A stretch of 64,000 nt of DNA from Natrialba swarupiae (GTDB taxonomy: Archaea > Halobacteriota > Halobacteria > Halobacteriales > Natrialbaceae): assembly GCF_008245225.1 (NCBI RefSeq), contig NZ_VTAW01000002.1:1-64000 (forward strand), written 5' to 3'. A program made the position numbers and the translations under genes. Shown piece after piece: positions 34,234 to 43,410 of the stretch (the stretch's first letter is position 1; the number at the start of each line of letters is the position of its first letter). Under the pieces are notes generated by a model. The model ran no database searches. It was not told the DNA's origin and saw only the letters and a list, made by a program, of their open reading frames with translations.

Positions 34234-35729
34234 CCGATCGCCGCGAGTCGATCAGATCGAACGCGAAGTACCTCCGGAACGTGCGGCCGGTCGACCCCGA
34301 GGAGATCTGCGAGTACGTCGAGGGGAGCCCACATCCAGCGGTCGTCCGCCAGACGCTCCGCGAGGAGGCAGTCGACCTCGGGTTGATCGAACGCGATGAC
34401 GGGACGTTCGTCCCCGTCGACGACGAGCCGATCGCCCCGCTCGAGAGGGTGATCCGGGCGTTCCCCGCCGACTACGAACGGCGACTCGAGGACCTGCTGG
34501 CCGACCGCTACGGCCCGCGCTGGTACGACGGCGGGAGCGGCGACCTGTTGCGGTCGACGATCCGGCGGTTCAAGGCGGACTACCTCGAGGGGCGTCCGGT
34601 CGAGTACGACGACGACGTCGCCGCGGGGTACGCGGTCTACCACCTGCCGGGGTACTACGCCGCGGTTCAGTACGCCCTCGACGACCTCGCGGAGCGCGGT
34701 CTGCTGGGCCAGCGCCTTCGGGTCCTCGACGTCGGTGCCGGCGTCGGCGGTCCCGCGCTCGGACTCTTCGAGTCCCTGCCCGACGATGCGCTCTGTGAGT
34801 ACCACGCCGTCGAGCCGAGCGCGGCCGCGGACGTGCTGTCGGAACTGCTCGCCGAAACCGATCGAAACGTCCACACGACGATCCACCGGACGACCGCCGA
34901 GGCGTTCGACCCTCGGACCGTCGACGAGAGCGGGACGTTCGATCCCACGGGTCCGTCGGACGGGTTCGATCTCGTCCTCCTCTGTAACGTTCTGAGCGAA
35001 CTCGAGGACCCCGTCGCAGTCCTCCGATCGTACCTCGAGACGCTCGCGCCCGACGGGACGGTGCTCGCGATGGCACCGGCGGACAAACACACCAGCATCC
35101 AGCTTCGGGAGGTCGAACGCGAACTCGAAGACGAGCAGCTCTGGACTGGCCCGGGTGAGGGGTCCGCGGACGGCGACAGGGTAACCGTCTACAGTCCGAC
35201 GGTCCGTCTCTGGCCCGGCGAGCGGCCGACGGATCGCGGCTGGTCGTTCGACGTCGGCCCGGATCTCGAGGTACCGTCGTTTCAACGGCGTCTCGACGAG
35301 GCGACGCCTGCGGACGACGACGAACACGCGCCGGGCGAGTTCGTCAACGTCGACGTTCAGTACTCCTACTCGCTGTTGCGACGGGACGGGAGCCGGCGGA
35401 TCGATCTCTCCCTCGAGACGAGCGACTGGGCGAAGATGGCCGAAATGGATCGCCACGTCACCAACCGGATCGATCTCGTCGCGGCGAAACTCAGCTACTC
35501 GTTGACCGACGACCGGAACGCCAATCCGCTGTTCAAGATAAGCGACGGGAGCGAGTCGGTCGACCACTACGCGGTGCTCACCGCCGAGACAGCGCTCAAC
35601 CGGCCGTTGCTCGAGGCGGAGTACGGCGAACTCTGTTCGCTCGAGGGGGCACTCGCGCTCTGGAACGACGACGAAGGGGCGTACAACCTGATCGTCGACG
35701 AGGAGACGGCCGTCGATCGGATCGCTTAA
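34230..35729 (+). CDS. Rsm22-like SAM-dependent methyltransferase
   Basis: 499 aa. Residues 1-~60 look like a winged-helix domain (PHPAVVRQTLREEAVDLGLI). Residues ~115-300 carry a Rossmann methyltransferase with RVLDVGAGVGGPALGLFESL and LVLLCNVLSELEDPVAVLRS. The rest is a beta-rich C-terminal domain. It is close to the Rsm22 family of ribosome-associated methyltransferase-like proteins by the VGAGVG and NVLSEL blocks. Substrate unknown. It overlaps tyrA. Confidence 0.75.
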   Translation: MTDRRESIRSNAKYLRNVRPVDPEEICEYVEGSPHPAVVRQTLREEAVDLGLIERDDGTFVPVDDEPIAPLERVIRAFPADYERRLEDLLADRYGPRWYDGGSGDLLRSTIRRFKADYLEGRPVEYDDDVAAGYAVYHLPGYYAAVQYALDDLAERGLLGQRLRVLDVGAGVGGPALGLFESLPDDALCEYHAVEPSAAADVLSELLAETDRNVHTTIHRTTAEAFDPRTVDESGTFDPTGPSDGFDLVLLCNVLSELEDPVAVLRSYLETLAPDGTVLAMAPADKHTSIQLREVERELEDEQLWTGPGEGSADGDRVTVYSPTVRLWPGERPTDRGWSFDVGPDLEVPSFQRRLDEATPADDDEHAPGEFVNVDVQYSYSLLRRDGSRRIDLSLETSDWAKMAEMDRHVTNRIDLVAAKLSYSLTDDRNANPLFKISDGSESVDHYAVLTAETALNRPLLEAEYGELCSLEGALALWNDDEGAYNLIVDEETAVDRIA

Positions 35730-35815
35730 CCGATCGACTCGGATTCTTGGAGCGCCACCGTAGCGCCGTCGTTCCGAGCAGTGGGCTTTTCGTCTCGGCC
35801 TTCGACCTGCAATAT

Positions 35816-36634
35816 ATGGGCGATACACTCGAGGTGCTCGTGACGAACGACGATGGTATCGATTCGGCAGGCATCCGTGCGGTCTCCAGCAGCCTCGCCA
35901 AGGTCGCGGACGTGACGGTCGTCGCACCCCTCGAGGACCAGAGCGCTACGGGACGGTCGCTCTCACACGAAGTCGACGTCGTCGAACACGAACTCGGATA
36001 CGCGGTGGACGGAACGCCGGCGGACTGCGTCGTCGCCGGACTTGCCGAACTCGGACCTGTTCCGGATCTCGTCGTTGCAGGCTGTAACCGAGGGGCAAAC
36101 CTCGGCGAGTACGTACTCGGTCGATCCGGAACGATCGGCGCGGCCGTCGAGGCGGCGTTTTTCGACGTCCCCGCGATCGCCACGTCGATGTACGTCCCGA
36201 TCGAACGAGGGCCGGTCCACGAGGCCGACCTCGGACAGGAGGAGTACGCCGAGGCGACGCGAGTGACCACGTTTCTCGCAGAGAACGCACTCGAGGCGGG
36301 CGTCTTCGAGCACGCAGGCTACCTGAACGTCAACGTCCCGGTCGCCGGTGGGGATCCCGCCCCGGTCGAGATTACACACCCGTCGAAACGCTACGAGATG
36401 GACGCCGAACGCGATGGTGAGACGATTCACCTCACGGACCACGTCTGGGATTCGATGGACCCCCAGGTTATCCCCGATCCACCGGGGACGGATCGTCGCG
36501 CGGTCGCAGAGGGGCGAATCAGCATTTCGCCACTGGCACCTCCCCACTCGACGAACCACCATGAGATCCTCGAGTCGCTCGCGGAGGCGTACGCCGAGAT
36601 GAGGGGATCCCTCAGGGCGGACGTGTCGGACTAG
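35816..36634 (+). CDS. surE: 5'/3'-nucleotidase SurE
   Basis: 272 aa from MGDTLEVLVTNDDGIDSAGI. The metal-binding motif TNDDGI, the SATGRSLS loop, DGTPADCVVAGLAELGPVPD and VVAGCNRGANLGEYVLGRSG are all present. SurE is a metal-dependent nucleotidase acting on nucleoside monophosphates. The end SISPLAPPHSTNHHEILESL fits the family. The TAG stop lies in the ACTAGT that begins the 90-bp repeat at 36630. Length agrees with archaeal SurE proteins. Confidence 0.92.
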   Translation: MGDTLEVLVTNDDGIDSAGIRAVSSSLAKVADVTVVAPLEDQSATGRSLSHEVDVVEHELGYAVDGTPADCVVAGLAELGPVPDLVVAGCNRGANLGEYVLGRSGTIGAAVEAAFFDVPAIATSMYVPIERGPVHEADLGQEEYAEATRVTTFLAENALEAGVFEHAGYLNVNVPVAGGDPAPVEITHPSKRYEMDAERDGETIHLTDHVWDSMDPQVIPDPPGTDRRAVAEGRISISPLAPPHSTNHHEILESLAEAYAEMRGSLRADVSD

Positions 36635-36719
36635 TGCCGGCCCAAACCTGAACTGATGGGTCAAATCCTGTTGTGCGGGTCGATTTGACCTATCAGTCGA
36701 CGCTTGTCGGAGTACTAGT
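36630..36719. repeat. Family-2 palindromic element, 90 bp, bounded by ACTAGT
   Basis: It starts and ends with ACTAGT. The left arm CCAAACCTGAACTGATGGGT and the right arm, read on the other strand, form an imperfect inverted repeat. A copy of the same length, with conserved ends and blocks, is at 60506-60595. The surE stop TAG is within its first ACTAGT. The stretch from 36720 to 36917 contains no recognisable gene. Confidence 0.75.
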
Positions 36720-36917
36720 GCGGCCACACGTCGTTGCGTCCTCGTCGGACTGTCGTATGCGGTTTCCAGTGACCGGAAACAGCCTGCGTTCTCGGGAGGA
36801 CGGGACACCGGACAGAGACACGGTCGGGGGCTGCGTACGGGTGTGTCGAAACAGCGTCCGACAGATAGTCCCGCCTCGACCCCGAGTGCTATGTGGGTCC
36901 CGGTCGAACTGTCGAAC

Positions 36918-37148
36918 ATGACGACGGTCGACATCGAGTACTGCGTTCCCTGTGGTCATCTCTCGCGCGCGGAAGACGTCCAGCACGTGCTCTTGACAAC
37001 GTTCGGTGAACGGCTGGATTCGGTCACGCTCTCGACGGGACGCGATGGGGTCTTCGTCGTCCGCGTCGACGAGAAACGAGTCTTCGACGTCGCGGAGGAC
37101 GAGTACGACGTCGACGAGATCGTCAGACGGGTTCGCAGTCACCTGTAG
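36918..37148 (+). CDS. Rdx/SelW-family redox protein
   Basis: 76 aa from MTTVDIEYCVPCGHLSRAED. It has the thioredoxin-like SelW/Rdx start with C-V-P-C in place of the Cys-x-x-Sec motif, followed by ERLDSVTLSTGRDGVFVVRV. The family is thought to act in thiol redox homeostasis. The short size fits. Upstream ATGs at 36843 and elsewhere precede the domain and lack support. It lies downstream of the family-2 repeat. Confidence 0.75.
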   Translation: MTTVDIEYCVPCGHLSRAEDVQHVLLTTFGERLDSVTLSTGRDGVFVVRVDEKRVFDVAEDEYDVDEIVRRVRSHL

Positions 37149-37344
37149 CCGAATTATGGGCAATGTGAACGTACACCATCTGTGATGGATAATCAACTTG
37201 CACCTCGCAAGGCGGCCGCCCTTCCGGGGCGACGGCGTCAGCGAAGCCGTGAGTCGAATGCCAGCGGCACAAATATAAATGATAGTACTGAAGGTGGAGG
37301 TAACTGCGTCCCCACAGGAATCGTTTCAGTAAGGTGATCAATAC
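37149..37344. other. Intergenic region with hairpins
   Basis: It contains hairpin-forming segments (CCATC-TGT-GATGG near 37179-37191; ACGGC...GCCGT near 37231-37249) and a TATA-like AATATAAAT near 37270 that may serve the HTH gene. The GC-rich block CTTGCACCTCGCAAGGCGGC could be a mobile element remnant; I could not identify one. Confidence 0.3.
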
Positions 37345-37746
37345 ATGGTCTTCAGCACACTTTGGGCCCGTCTCTCGTCTCTCTGGGGGAGTTCATCGAC
37401 CGGGGAGACGACCGCGGATGGATCCAGTACCGAACCCACAGCGGAACAGATGGAGAACGATGCGGACGACGAAACGCTCAGCTACGCCGAGGAAATCGAG
37501 TACGGCGTCGACGAGCGCGAACTTCCGGACGAGGACAAGGTGCTCCGACTCCTCGTCAAACGCGGCGGTCGAGTCGACCAGTCGACCGTCCGCGAGGAAA
37601 CCGGCTGGTCGAGGGACCACCTCGAGAAAGTCGTTTCGCGTATGGAAGACGACGACCAGATCAGCGCGATCACCGTCGGCCGAAAGCGGGTGATCTGTCG
37701 GCGAGGCTTCGAGCCGAAGGGGTATCGCTCACATCTCAACGAGTAG
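37345..37746 (+). CDS. Winged-helix transcriptional regulator
   Basis: 133 aa from MVFSTLWARLSSLWGSSSTG. Residues 1-~60 are disordered and acidic. Residues ~65-115 form a winged helix (DKVLRLLVKRGGRVDQSTVR, then REETGWSRDHLEKVVSRMED), and the end DDQISAITVGRKRVICRRGF is the wing. A hydrophobic N-terminus hints at weak membrane contact. This pattern is common in haloarchaeal MarR/IclR-like regulators with unknown targets. A TATA-like box lies ~70 nt upstream. Confidence 0.7.
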   Translation: MVFSTLWARLSSLWGSSSTGETTADGSSTEPTAEQMENDADDETLSYAEEIEYGVDERELPDEDKVLRLLVKRGGRVDQSTVREETGWSRDHLEKVVSRMEDDDQISAITVGRKRVICRRGFEPKGYRSHLNE

Positions 37747-37827
37747 GCGTGTGGCTGTCCGGGTCCGTATTCGGTGTCGGCATGTTCCGGCCGAACTCCT
37801 TCCCGTGTTCGGACCGTCCGACTGAGT

Positions 37828-37974
37828 ATGCTCGAACTTGCACTGTTGTTTTTCGTCATCGCAATCGTCGCGGGAGCACTCGGTGCAACCGGCGTCGCCG
37901 GATTGACGATGTCGATAGCCAAGTGGCTCGTGTTGCTGTTTCTCGTCCTGGCGGTGGTCTCGCTGTTGCTGTAG
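37828..37974 (+). CDS. DUF1328 small membrane protein
   Basis: 48 aa from [20 protein letters not shown]. It has two hydrophobic helices with the DUF1328 signature [20 protein letters not shown] and the end [12 protein letters not shown]. The family is widespread in bacteria and haloarchaea and has no known function. The length is as expected. It is followed by a family-1 palindrome. Confidence 0.85.
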   Translation: MLELALLFFVIAIVAGALGATGVAGLTMSIAKWLVLLFLVLAVVSLLL

Positions 37975-38002
37975 CGGACCACGCGTCGATGCTGGCGCGA
38001 TC

Positions 38003-38088
38003 CGCTACGGATTGCTGTCCCTGTTCACCGCCGCACCCGGGCCCCGTTTTCGGGGTGAGGCGATACTGACTGACGAGAGACCGTATCA
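38003..38088. repeat. Family-1 palindromic element, variant core
   Basis: The ends are CTACGGATTGCTG and GAGACCGTATCA. The core has a shorter hairpin (GCCCCGTTTTCGGGGT) and an imperfect outer pairing of CACCGCCGCACCC with GGGGTGAGGCG. The terminal TGATACGG on the minus strand contains the TGA stop of the regulator gene at 38086. Confidence 0.65.
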
Positions 38089-38475
38089 CTCGTCGCGTTC
38101 GTCCTCGAGTCGCCGATAGCCGTCGACGAGGTGGGGCGGAAGATCCTCGACGTTTGCGTGTACGATCCCGACGACCGCCGCAACTTCGTCGAACCGTTCG
38201 CCGCGCTGGGCACAAAACGGATCCGTCGCCCAGTCGACGAACCCTCGTTGTGACAGTAACGGAAGGTGTCGGTGAGCGAGCTCGAGTCGACGTTCGGTCA
38301 GATCCGCTGACTCGGCGGGGCCGACGGCCGCGTCGGGAAGTAACACGCGCCGACCGGCCGGCGCGTCGAGTAGCGTCATCAGAAGTTGTCTCCTCGGTTC
38401 GGCCGACAGCGCCTCGAACACCTCGTTCCATCGTTCTACCGTCGGCTTCGTGTTCTGGAGCCGTTCGACGGTCAT
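38086..38475 (-). CDS. Winged-helix DNA-binding protein (DUF7344-like)
   Basis: 129 aa from MTVERLQNTKPTVERWNEVF. The head NEVFEALSAEPRRQLLMTLL is a typical ArsR-like helix in haloarchaeal DUF7344 regulators. LTERRLELAHRHLPLLSQRG could be the recognition region, and the ending is PPHLVDGYRRLEDERDE. The family label is from memory. Likely a transcription factor; target unknown. The stop codon is within the palindromic element. Confidence 0.65.
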   Translation of the reverse strand: MTVERLQNTKPTVERWNEVFEALSAEPRRQLLMTLLDAPAGRRVLLPDAAVGPAESADLTERRLELAHRHLPLLSQRGFVDWATDPFCAQRGERFDEVAAVVGIVHANVEDLPPHLVDGYRRLEDERDE

Positions 38476-38540
38476 ATCTACGGGAAGGACGCTACAATCC
38501 AATAGTAATTGCGATATGCAACACGGGCACGAGACAGGTT

Positions 38541-39746
38541 CTACCTACGGAGGAGCGGATAGACCAGCAGACCGGAGAGGAGGATCACCACGCCGAACCC
38601 GAGGACGAGCCACCGATATCCGTCGATAGGGGAGTCGAACGCAGTCTCTGCGAGGTACGTAAACGAGACTGGACCGAGCGTCTGCCCGAGGCGAAGCACG
38701 CTCGTCCGCATCCCCATCATTCCCGCCCGGAGTCGATCGGAGACGAACTGGACGATCGTCGTATCGACAGAGGGCATGACGATGCCAAAACCCACCCCGA
38801 ACGCCAAAAGCGCCGCACCGACGAACAGGGGAGACGGTGCGATCCAGACTCCGAGCAGGCTGACACCGTAGGCGACGAATCCCAGCGCGATCAGTTCGGG
38901 CGCGCTCCGCCAGTTCGAGATACGGCCATACTGTGAAGAGACAACCGCGCCAGCGACGGAGACCATCGCCAGCGTCAGCCCGATTTCACCGGAACTGAGC
39001 GCGAACTCGTCGCTGAGAAGCAACGGGAGTGCCGTCTGGATCGCACCGTAGAAGACGAAGAAGATGGCGAAAATCGCGGCAAAGATCGCCAGCGCCTGGG
39101 GATGGACGACGACGTCCCGCAGTCGACCGACGTAGGTTCTGACGTCGCTCGAGTGAGTACTCTCCGGTTCGGGGAGCGCAATCGCCGCGAACACGCCGAC
39201 GAGTATCCCAACCCCGAAGAAGAGAAACGGCGCGTTCCAGCGAATCCCAGCGAGTGCGCCACCGATCAACGGATACGCGGCCGCACCGGTCCCGAGCATA
39301 CTCGAGTTGATCCCCATCACGGCGTTTTGGCGTGGCCCGTCGTAGAAGTCGCCGATCAGCGTGACTGAGAGCGTGACGAGTGCGCTGGCACCGACTCCCT
39401 GGACGAACCGCAACGCGAGCAGTTCGGTAAAGCTGGTCGCGAACGCGATGCCTGCACCACCGATTCCGAAGGTAAACAGGAGCGGAACGATGACGCGTCG
39501 CCGACCGATCCGATCGGCGACGAGCCCGACGAACGGCGTCAAAAAGATTCCGGGAAGCGTGTAAGCCGTGATGACCAGCCCGATCTGCGCATCTGAGACG
39601 CCGAACGCCGGCCGCAACGAGGGCAACACCGGGCTGACGAGTGAAACGCCCATCACGCCCATCAGCGAACTCGAGAGGATGACGTACAGCGCACTGGAGT
39701 GCCACGGAATCGACGAGTCACGGGTTTCGGTCTGTTGGGCTCCCAT
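38541..39746 (-). CDS. MFS transporter
   Basis: 401 aa from MGAQQTETRDSSIPWHSSAL. Twelve membrane helices are predicted by eye, beginning LYVILSSSLMGVMGVSLVSP. The MFS signature between helices 2 and 3 reads GLVADRIGRRRVIVPLLFTF. Helix 5 has the GSMLGTGAAAYPLIGGALAG-like region. Drug:proton antiport of the Bcr/EmrB or NarK type is possible, but no substrate can be inferred. It is a single gene, downstream of the regulator only by position. Confidence 0.85.
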   Translation of the reverse strand: MGAQQTETRDSSIPWHSSALYVILSSSLMGVMGVSLVSPVLPSLRPAFGVSDAQIGLVITAYTLPGIFLTPFVGLVADRIGRRRVIVPLLFTFGIGGAGIAFATSFTELLALRFVQGVGASALVTLSVTLIGDFYDGPRQNAVMGINSSMLGTGAAAYPLIGGALAGIRWNAPFLFFGVGILVGVFAAIALPEPESTHSSDVRTYVGRLRDVVVHPQALAIFAAIFAIFFVFYGAIQTALPLLLSDEFALSSGEIGLTLAMVSVAGAVVSSQYGRISNWRSAPELIALGFVAYGVSLLGVWIAPSPLFVGAALLAFGVGFGIVMPSVDTTIVQFVSDRLRAGMMGMRTSVLRLGQTLGPVSFTYLAETAFDSPIDGYRWLVLGFGVVILLSGLLVYPLLRR

Positions 39747-39960
39747 GGCACTCGAGCGTATACGCACCGACCGTCGTGACCGACGTCAAATTGTCGATCT
39801 GTCTGAACTCGAGACGCCATTCCACTGCCTCGTGACCGACAGCGGATAGCTTCCGGAAGTGAGTAACTGTAAAATATCGTTTATTTACCCGGTCGGAGCA
39901 ACTAACGTCTCGACACCAGTCGAACACAGGAAAACGGGAGTTGATACACTGAAAGCCGGC

Positions 39961-41112
39961 TTAGAACCCTTTTCCAAGCATCTCGCGGGCGATGATGTTC
40001 TTCTGGATCTCGGAGGTTCCCTCGTAGATCTGGGTGATCTTCGCGTCGCGGTAGAACCGTTCGACGGGGAAGTCGTTGACGTAGCCGGCACCGCCGTGGA
40101 TCTGGACGGCTTCGTCGGCGACGTCGACGGCGATCCGGGAGGCGTACTCCTTGGCCATCGAGGCGAGTTTCGTGATGTCCTCGCCCTGGTCGACGTTCCA
40201 GGCCGACTTGTACGTCAGGTTGCGGGCGGCTTCGGTGTTCGTTGCCATCTCGGCGAGTTTGTGCTGGATCGCCTGAAACTCCGAGATCGACTGCCCGAAC
40301 TGCTCGCGGTCCTGGGCGTACTCGAGGGCGGCCCGCGTGGCCCCTTTGGCGATGCCGACGCCCTGGGCGGCGACGGCGGTTCGAGTCTCGTCGAAGAACT
40401 GCATCTGTTGCATGAACGCGGCGTCTTTCGTGCCGATCAGGTTTTCCTCGGGGACGCGAACGTCGTCGAAGACGAGTTCGGCGGTGTCGGATGCACGAAT
40501 GCCGAGTTTGCCGGTGATCTTCTCGGCGGAGAAGCCGTCGCGGTCCGACTCGACGACGATCTGGCTGAAGCCGTTGTACCGGCCCTCGGCGTCGGGATTG
40601 GTCTCACAGAGGACGACGAAGAAGTCACCGACGGTGCCGTTGGTGATCCACATCTTGTTCCCGTTTATTACCCACTCGTCGCCGTCTTTTTCGGCGCGCG
40701 TCGAGACCGACGAGACGTCCGATCCCGTATCCGGTTCGGAGATCGCCGCGCCGGAGATCTTCTCGCCCAGCGCGACCGGCTCTAAGAATCGTTCTTTCTG
40801 GTCGTCGGTGCCGAAGTTCATGATCGCCTCGCAGCCAAACGACGTCGAGACGATACAGAGAGCGATGCCGGGGTCGTACGCGAACAGTTCCTCCGTGATG
40901 ATCGCCGTATCGAGAATCGAGTAGCCGGCACCGCCGTACTCCATTGGAATGTACGCGCCGGTCAGCCCCATCTCGGCGGCCGCGTCGACGACGTCGTGGG
41001 GGTAGCTCTCCTCGACGTCGTGTTCCTCGGCGACGGGGACGATCTCGTTTTCGGCGAACCGCGTGATTTCCTCGCGGATCTGTCGTTGTTCGTCGGTGAG
41101 GCCGAACTCCAT
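39961..41112 (-). CDS. Acyl-CoA dehydrogenase
   Basis: 383 aa from [23 protein letters not shown]-binding and substrate motifs are present: [40 protein letters not shown], then EGTSEIQ with the catalytic base region. It oxidises acyl-CoA to trans-2-enoyl-CoA, passing electrons to ETF. The gene diverges from the fused HCDH/ECH gene that carries out the next two steps, with a 17-bp inverted repeat between them that could co-regulate both. Confidence 0.92.
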   Translation of the reverse strand: MEFGLTDEQRQIREEITRFAENEIVPVAEEHDVEESYPHDVVDAAAEMGLTGAYIPMEYGGAGYSILDTAIITEELFAYDPGIALCIVSTSFGCEAIMNFGTDDQKERFLEPVALGEKISGAAISEPDTGSDVSSVSTRAEKDGDEWVINGNKMWITNGTVGDFFVVLCETNPDAEGRYNGFSQIVVESDRDGFSAEKITGKLGIRASDTAELVFDDVRVPEENLIGTKDAAFMQQMQFFDETRTAVAAQGVGIAKGATRAALEYAQDREQFGQSISEFQAIQHKLAEMATNTEAARNLTYKSAWNVDQGEDITKLASMAKEYASRIAVDVADEAVQIHGGAGYVNDFPVERFYRDAKITQIYEGTSEIQKNIIAREMLGKGF

Positions 41113-41166
41113 AGTCGATCGTTATTGATCGCTCGATAAAGACCTTTGTAACCAGATATGAACGTA

Positions 41167-41183
41167 ATTGTAGTTTTTACAAT
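41167..41183. promoter_or_regulatory. Inverted repeat ATTGTA-GTTTT-TACAAT in a divergent fatty-acid promoter region
   Basis: A perfect 6-bp inverted repeat separated by 5 bp lies between the acyl-CoA dehydrogenase and hydroxyacyl-CoA dehydrogenase starts, 55 nt and 45 nt away. It is a plausible operator for a shared repressor. No bound protein is identified in the window. Confidence 0.45.
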
Positions 41184-41227
41184 AAGAGAGGGAAACGTTC
41201 AAACGGCTCCCCATTGCATATTCACCC

Positions 41228-43198
41228 ATGGAGTTAGAAGATATCAACACCGTCGCAGTTCTCGGTGCCGGGAACATGGGCCACGGAATCGCGGAAGTCG
41301 CCGCGATGGCCGGCTACGACGTGAACATGCGCGACATCAAAGACGAGTTCGTCCAGAACGGCTACGAGCAGATCGAGTGGTCGCTTTCCAAACTCGCCGA
41401 AAAGGATCGGCTCACCCAGAAAGAAGCCGACGCCGCCCTCGATCGAGTTACGCCACTCGTCGCCATGGAGGAGGCCGTCGCGGACGCGGACTTCGTCGTC
41501 GAGGCCGTTCCCGAACAGATGGAGATCAAAAAGGACGTTTACGAGGAACTCGAGTCGGTCGCGCCCGACCACGCGATCTTCGCGACGAACACCTCGAGTC
41601 TCTCGGTTTCGGAACTCGCCGAGGTCACGGAACGCCCCGAGCGGTTCTGCGGGATGCACTTTTTCAACCCGCCGGTCCGGATGCAACTCGTCGAAGTCAT
41701 CTCGGGTGCACAGACGGCCGAAGAGACGCTCGACCTGACCGAAGCGCTCGCCGAAGAGTTCGGGAAGACGCCGGTTCGCGTCCACAAGGACTCTCCCGGC
41801 TTCATCGTCAACCGCATCCTCGTCCCGCTCATGAACGAGGCCTGCTGGTTGGTCGACCAGGAGGAAGCGACGATCGAGACGGTCGATTCGACGGCCAAGT
41901 ACGGGTTGGGGCTTCCGATGGGGGCGTTCGAACTCGGTGATCAGGTCGGCAACGACGTCAGCTACCACGTCTTAGAGTACATGCACGAGGTACTCGGCGA
42001 GGCCTACGAGCCCGCGGCGTTGCTCGAGGAGAAAGTCGAAAATGAGGAACTCGGCAAGAAGACCGGCACGGGATTCTACGACTACGAGGACGGCGAGGGT
42101 GCCCAGATCCCCTCCGACGAACAGTCCGACCTCGTCGAGGCGCGCCTGCTGGCGACGATGGCGAACGAGGCCGCCAAGCTGATCGGCGGCGACGTCGCAC
42201 CGCCCGAATCGATCGACGAGGCCACCCAGCTCGGCGCTGGCTTCCCCGACGGCCCCGTCAAACTCGTCGACGAGTACGGCCTCGAGGAGCTCCACCGGAC
42301 CCTCGAGGAAGCCTACGAGGCAACCGGACACGAGCGGTACGCGCCGGCGAACTACCTGGCAGTACGCGCCGAGGAGGGCGGATTCTACGACGTCGATGAT
42401 GCGGAGTCGACCGACTTCGAAGCGATCCGCATCGAGTACCCCGGCGAGATGGTCGCTCACGTCGTTATCGACCGGCCCCATCGGATGAACACGATCAGCG
42501 GGGAACTGCTCGAGGAGCTCTCGGCGGCGATCTCGACGCTCGAAGCCGACGACGACGTCCGGGCCATCGCGATCACGGGTGCGGGTGAGAAGGCGTTCTC
42601 CGCTGGAGCGGACGTCCAGAGCATGGCCGGCTCCGGTACCGACCCGATCGAAGGCCAGGAGCTCTCCCGGAACGGCCAGTCGACGTTCGGCGAACTCGAG
42701 GCCTGCGAGATGCCCGTCGTCGCCGGTATCGATGGCTACTGCCTCGGCGGCGGGATGGAACTGGCGACCTGTACAGACCTCCGCGTCGCGAGCGAGCGAT
42801 CCGAGTTCGGTCAGCCGGAACTCGATCTCGGGCTCCTCCCTGGCTGGGGTGGAACCCAGCGGCTCAGCCGGATCGTTGGCGAGGGGAGAGCGAAGGAGAT
42901 CATCCTCACCGCCGATCGGTACGACGCCGAGACGATGGCACAGTACGGGTTCGTCAACGAAGTCGTGGATAACGACGAGCTCGAGGAGCGGACCCTCGAT
43001 CTCGCGTCGGAGCTCGCCGCGGGTCCGCCGATCGCCCAGAAATTCACCAAACGCGCGATGCTCGCGGGACGGACCGACATCGACGCTGGCCTCGAGTACG
43101 AGGCGTCGGCGTTCGGCCACCTGCTGACGACCGACGATCTGATGGAAGGGATCACCGCGTTCATGGGTGACCACGAGCCGGAGTTCGAAGGGAAGTAA
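41228..43198 (+). CDS. 3-hydroxyacyl-CoA dehydrogenase / enoyl-CoA hydratase fusion
   Basis: 656 aa. N-terminal HCDH domain (1-~290): NAD loop VAVLGAGNMGHGIAEVAAMA, substrate region MHFFNPPVRMQLVEVI and a C-terminal HCDH helical part that is repeated around residues 300-390. C-terminal crotonase domain (~395-656): MVAHVVIDRPHRMNTISGEL, KAFSAGADVQSMAG (oxyanion loop) and GIDGYCLGGGMELATCTDLR. The order HCDH-ECH is the reverse of bacterial FadB. It catalyses hydration and oxidation of enoyl-CoA in beta-oxidation. No thiolase is adjacent. Confidence 0.93.
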   Translation: MELEDINTVAVLGAGNMGHGIAEVAAMAGYDVNMRDIKDEFVQNGYEQIEWSLSKLAEKDRLTQKEADAALDRVTPLVAMEEAVADADFVVEAVPEQMEIKKDVYEELESVAPDHAIFATNTSSLSVSELAEVTERPERFCGMHFFNPPVRMQLVEVISGAQTAEETLDLTEALAEEFGKTPVRVHKDSPGFIVNRILVPLMNEACWLVDQEEATIETVDSTAKYGLGLPMGAFELGDQVGNDVSYHVLEYMHEVLGEAYEPAALLEEKVENEELGKKTGTGFYDYEDGEGAQIPSDEQSDLVEARLLATMANEAAKLIGGDVAPPESIDEATQLGAGFPDGPVKLVDEYGLEELHRTLEEAYEATGHERYAPANYLAVRAEEGGFYDVDDAESTDFEAIRIEYPGEMVAHVVIDRPHRMNTISGELLEELSAAISTLEADDDVRAIAITGAGEKAFSAGADVQSMAGSGTDPIEGQELSRNGQSTFGELEACEMPVVAGIDGYCLGGGMELATCTDLRVASERSEFGQPELDLGLLPGWGGTQRLSRIVGEGRAKEIILTADRYDAETMAQYGFVNEVVDNDELEERTLDLASELAAGPPIAQKFTKRAMLAGRTDIDAGLEYEASAFGHLLTTDDLMEGITAFMGDHEPEFEGK

Positions 43199-43410
43199 TC
43201 GCTCCCTCGACATATATCGGCCGAGAGATGAATAAACTAACGTGGAATGTGGATGGATAATTGGAGTTTAGTGTGGGATTATCGGAAGAACGGCTAACCG
43301 AATCCCGATGAATCATAGATATGTTGATAGCTGGTCGCGAGATTTATCACCCAGAGGTACCATTGGTGTCCCGTGGCTCTAATCGATGAAGAGAACGGAG
43401 GGAGTTCCCA

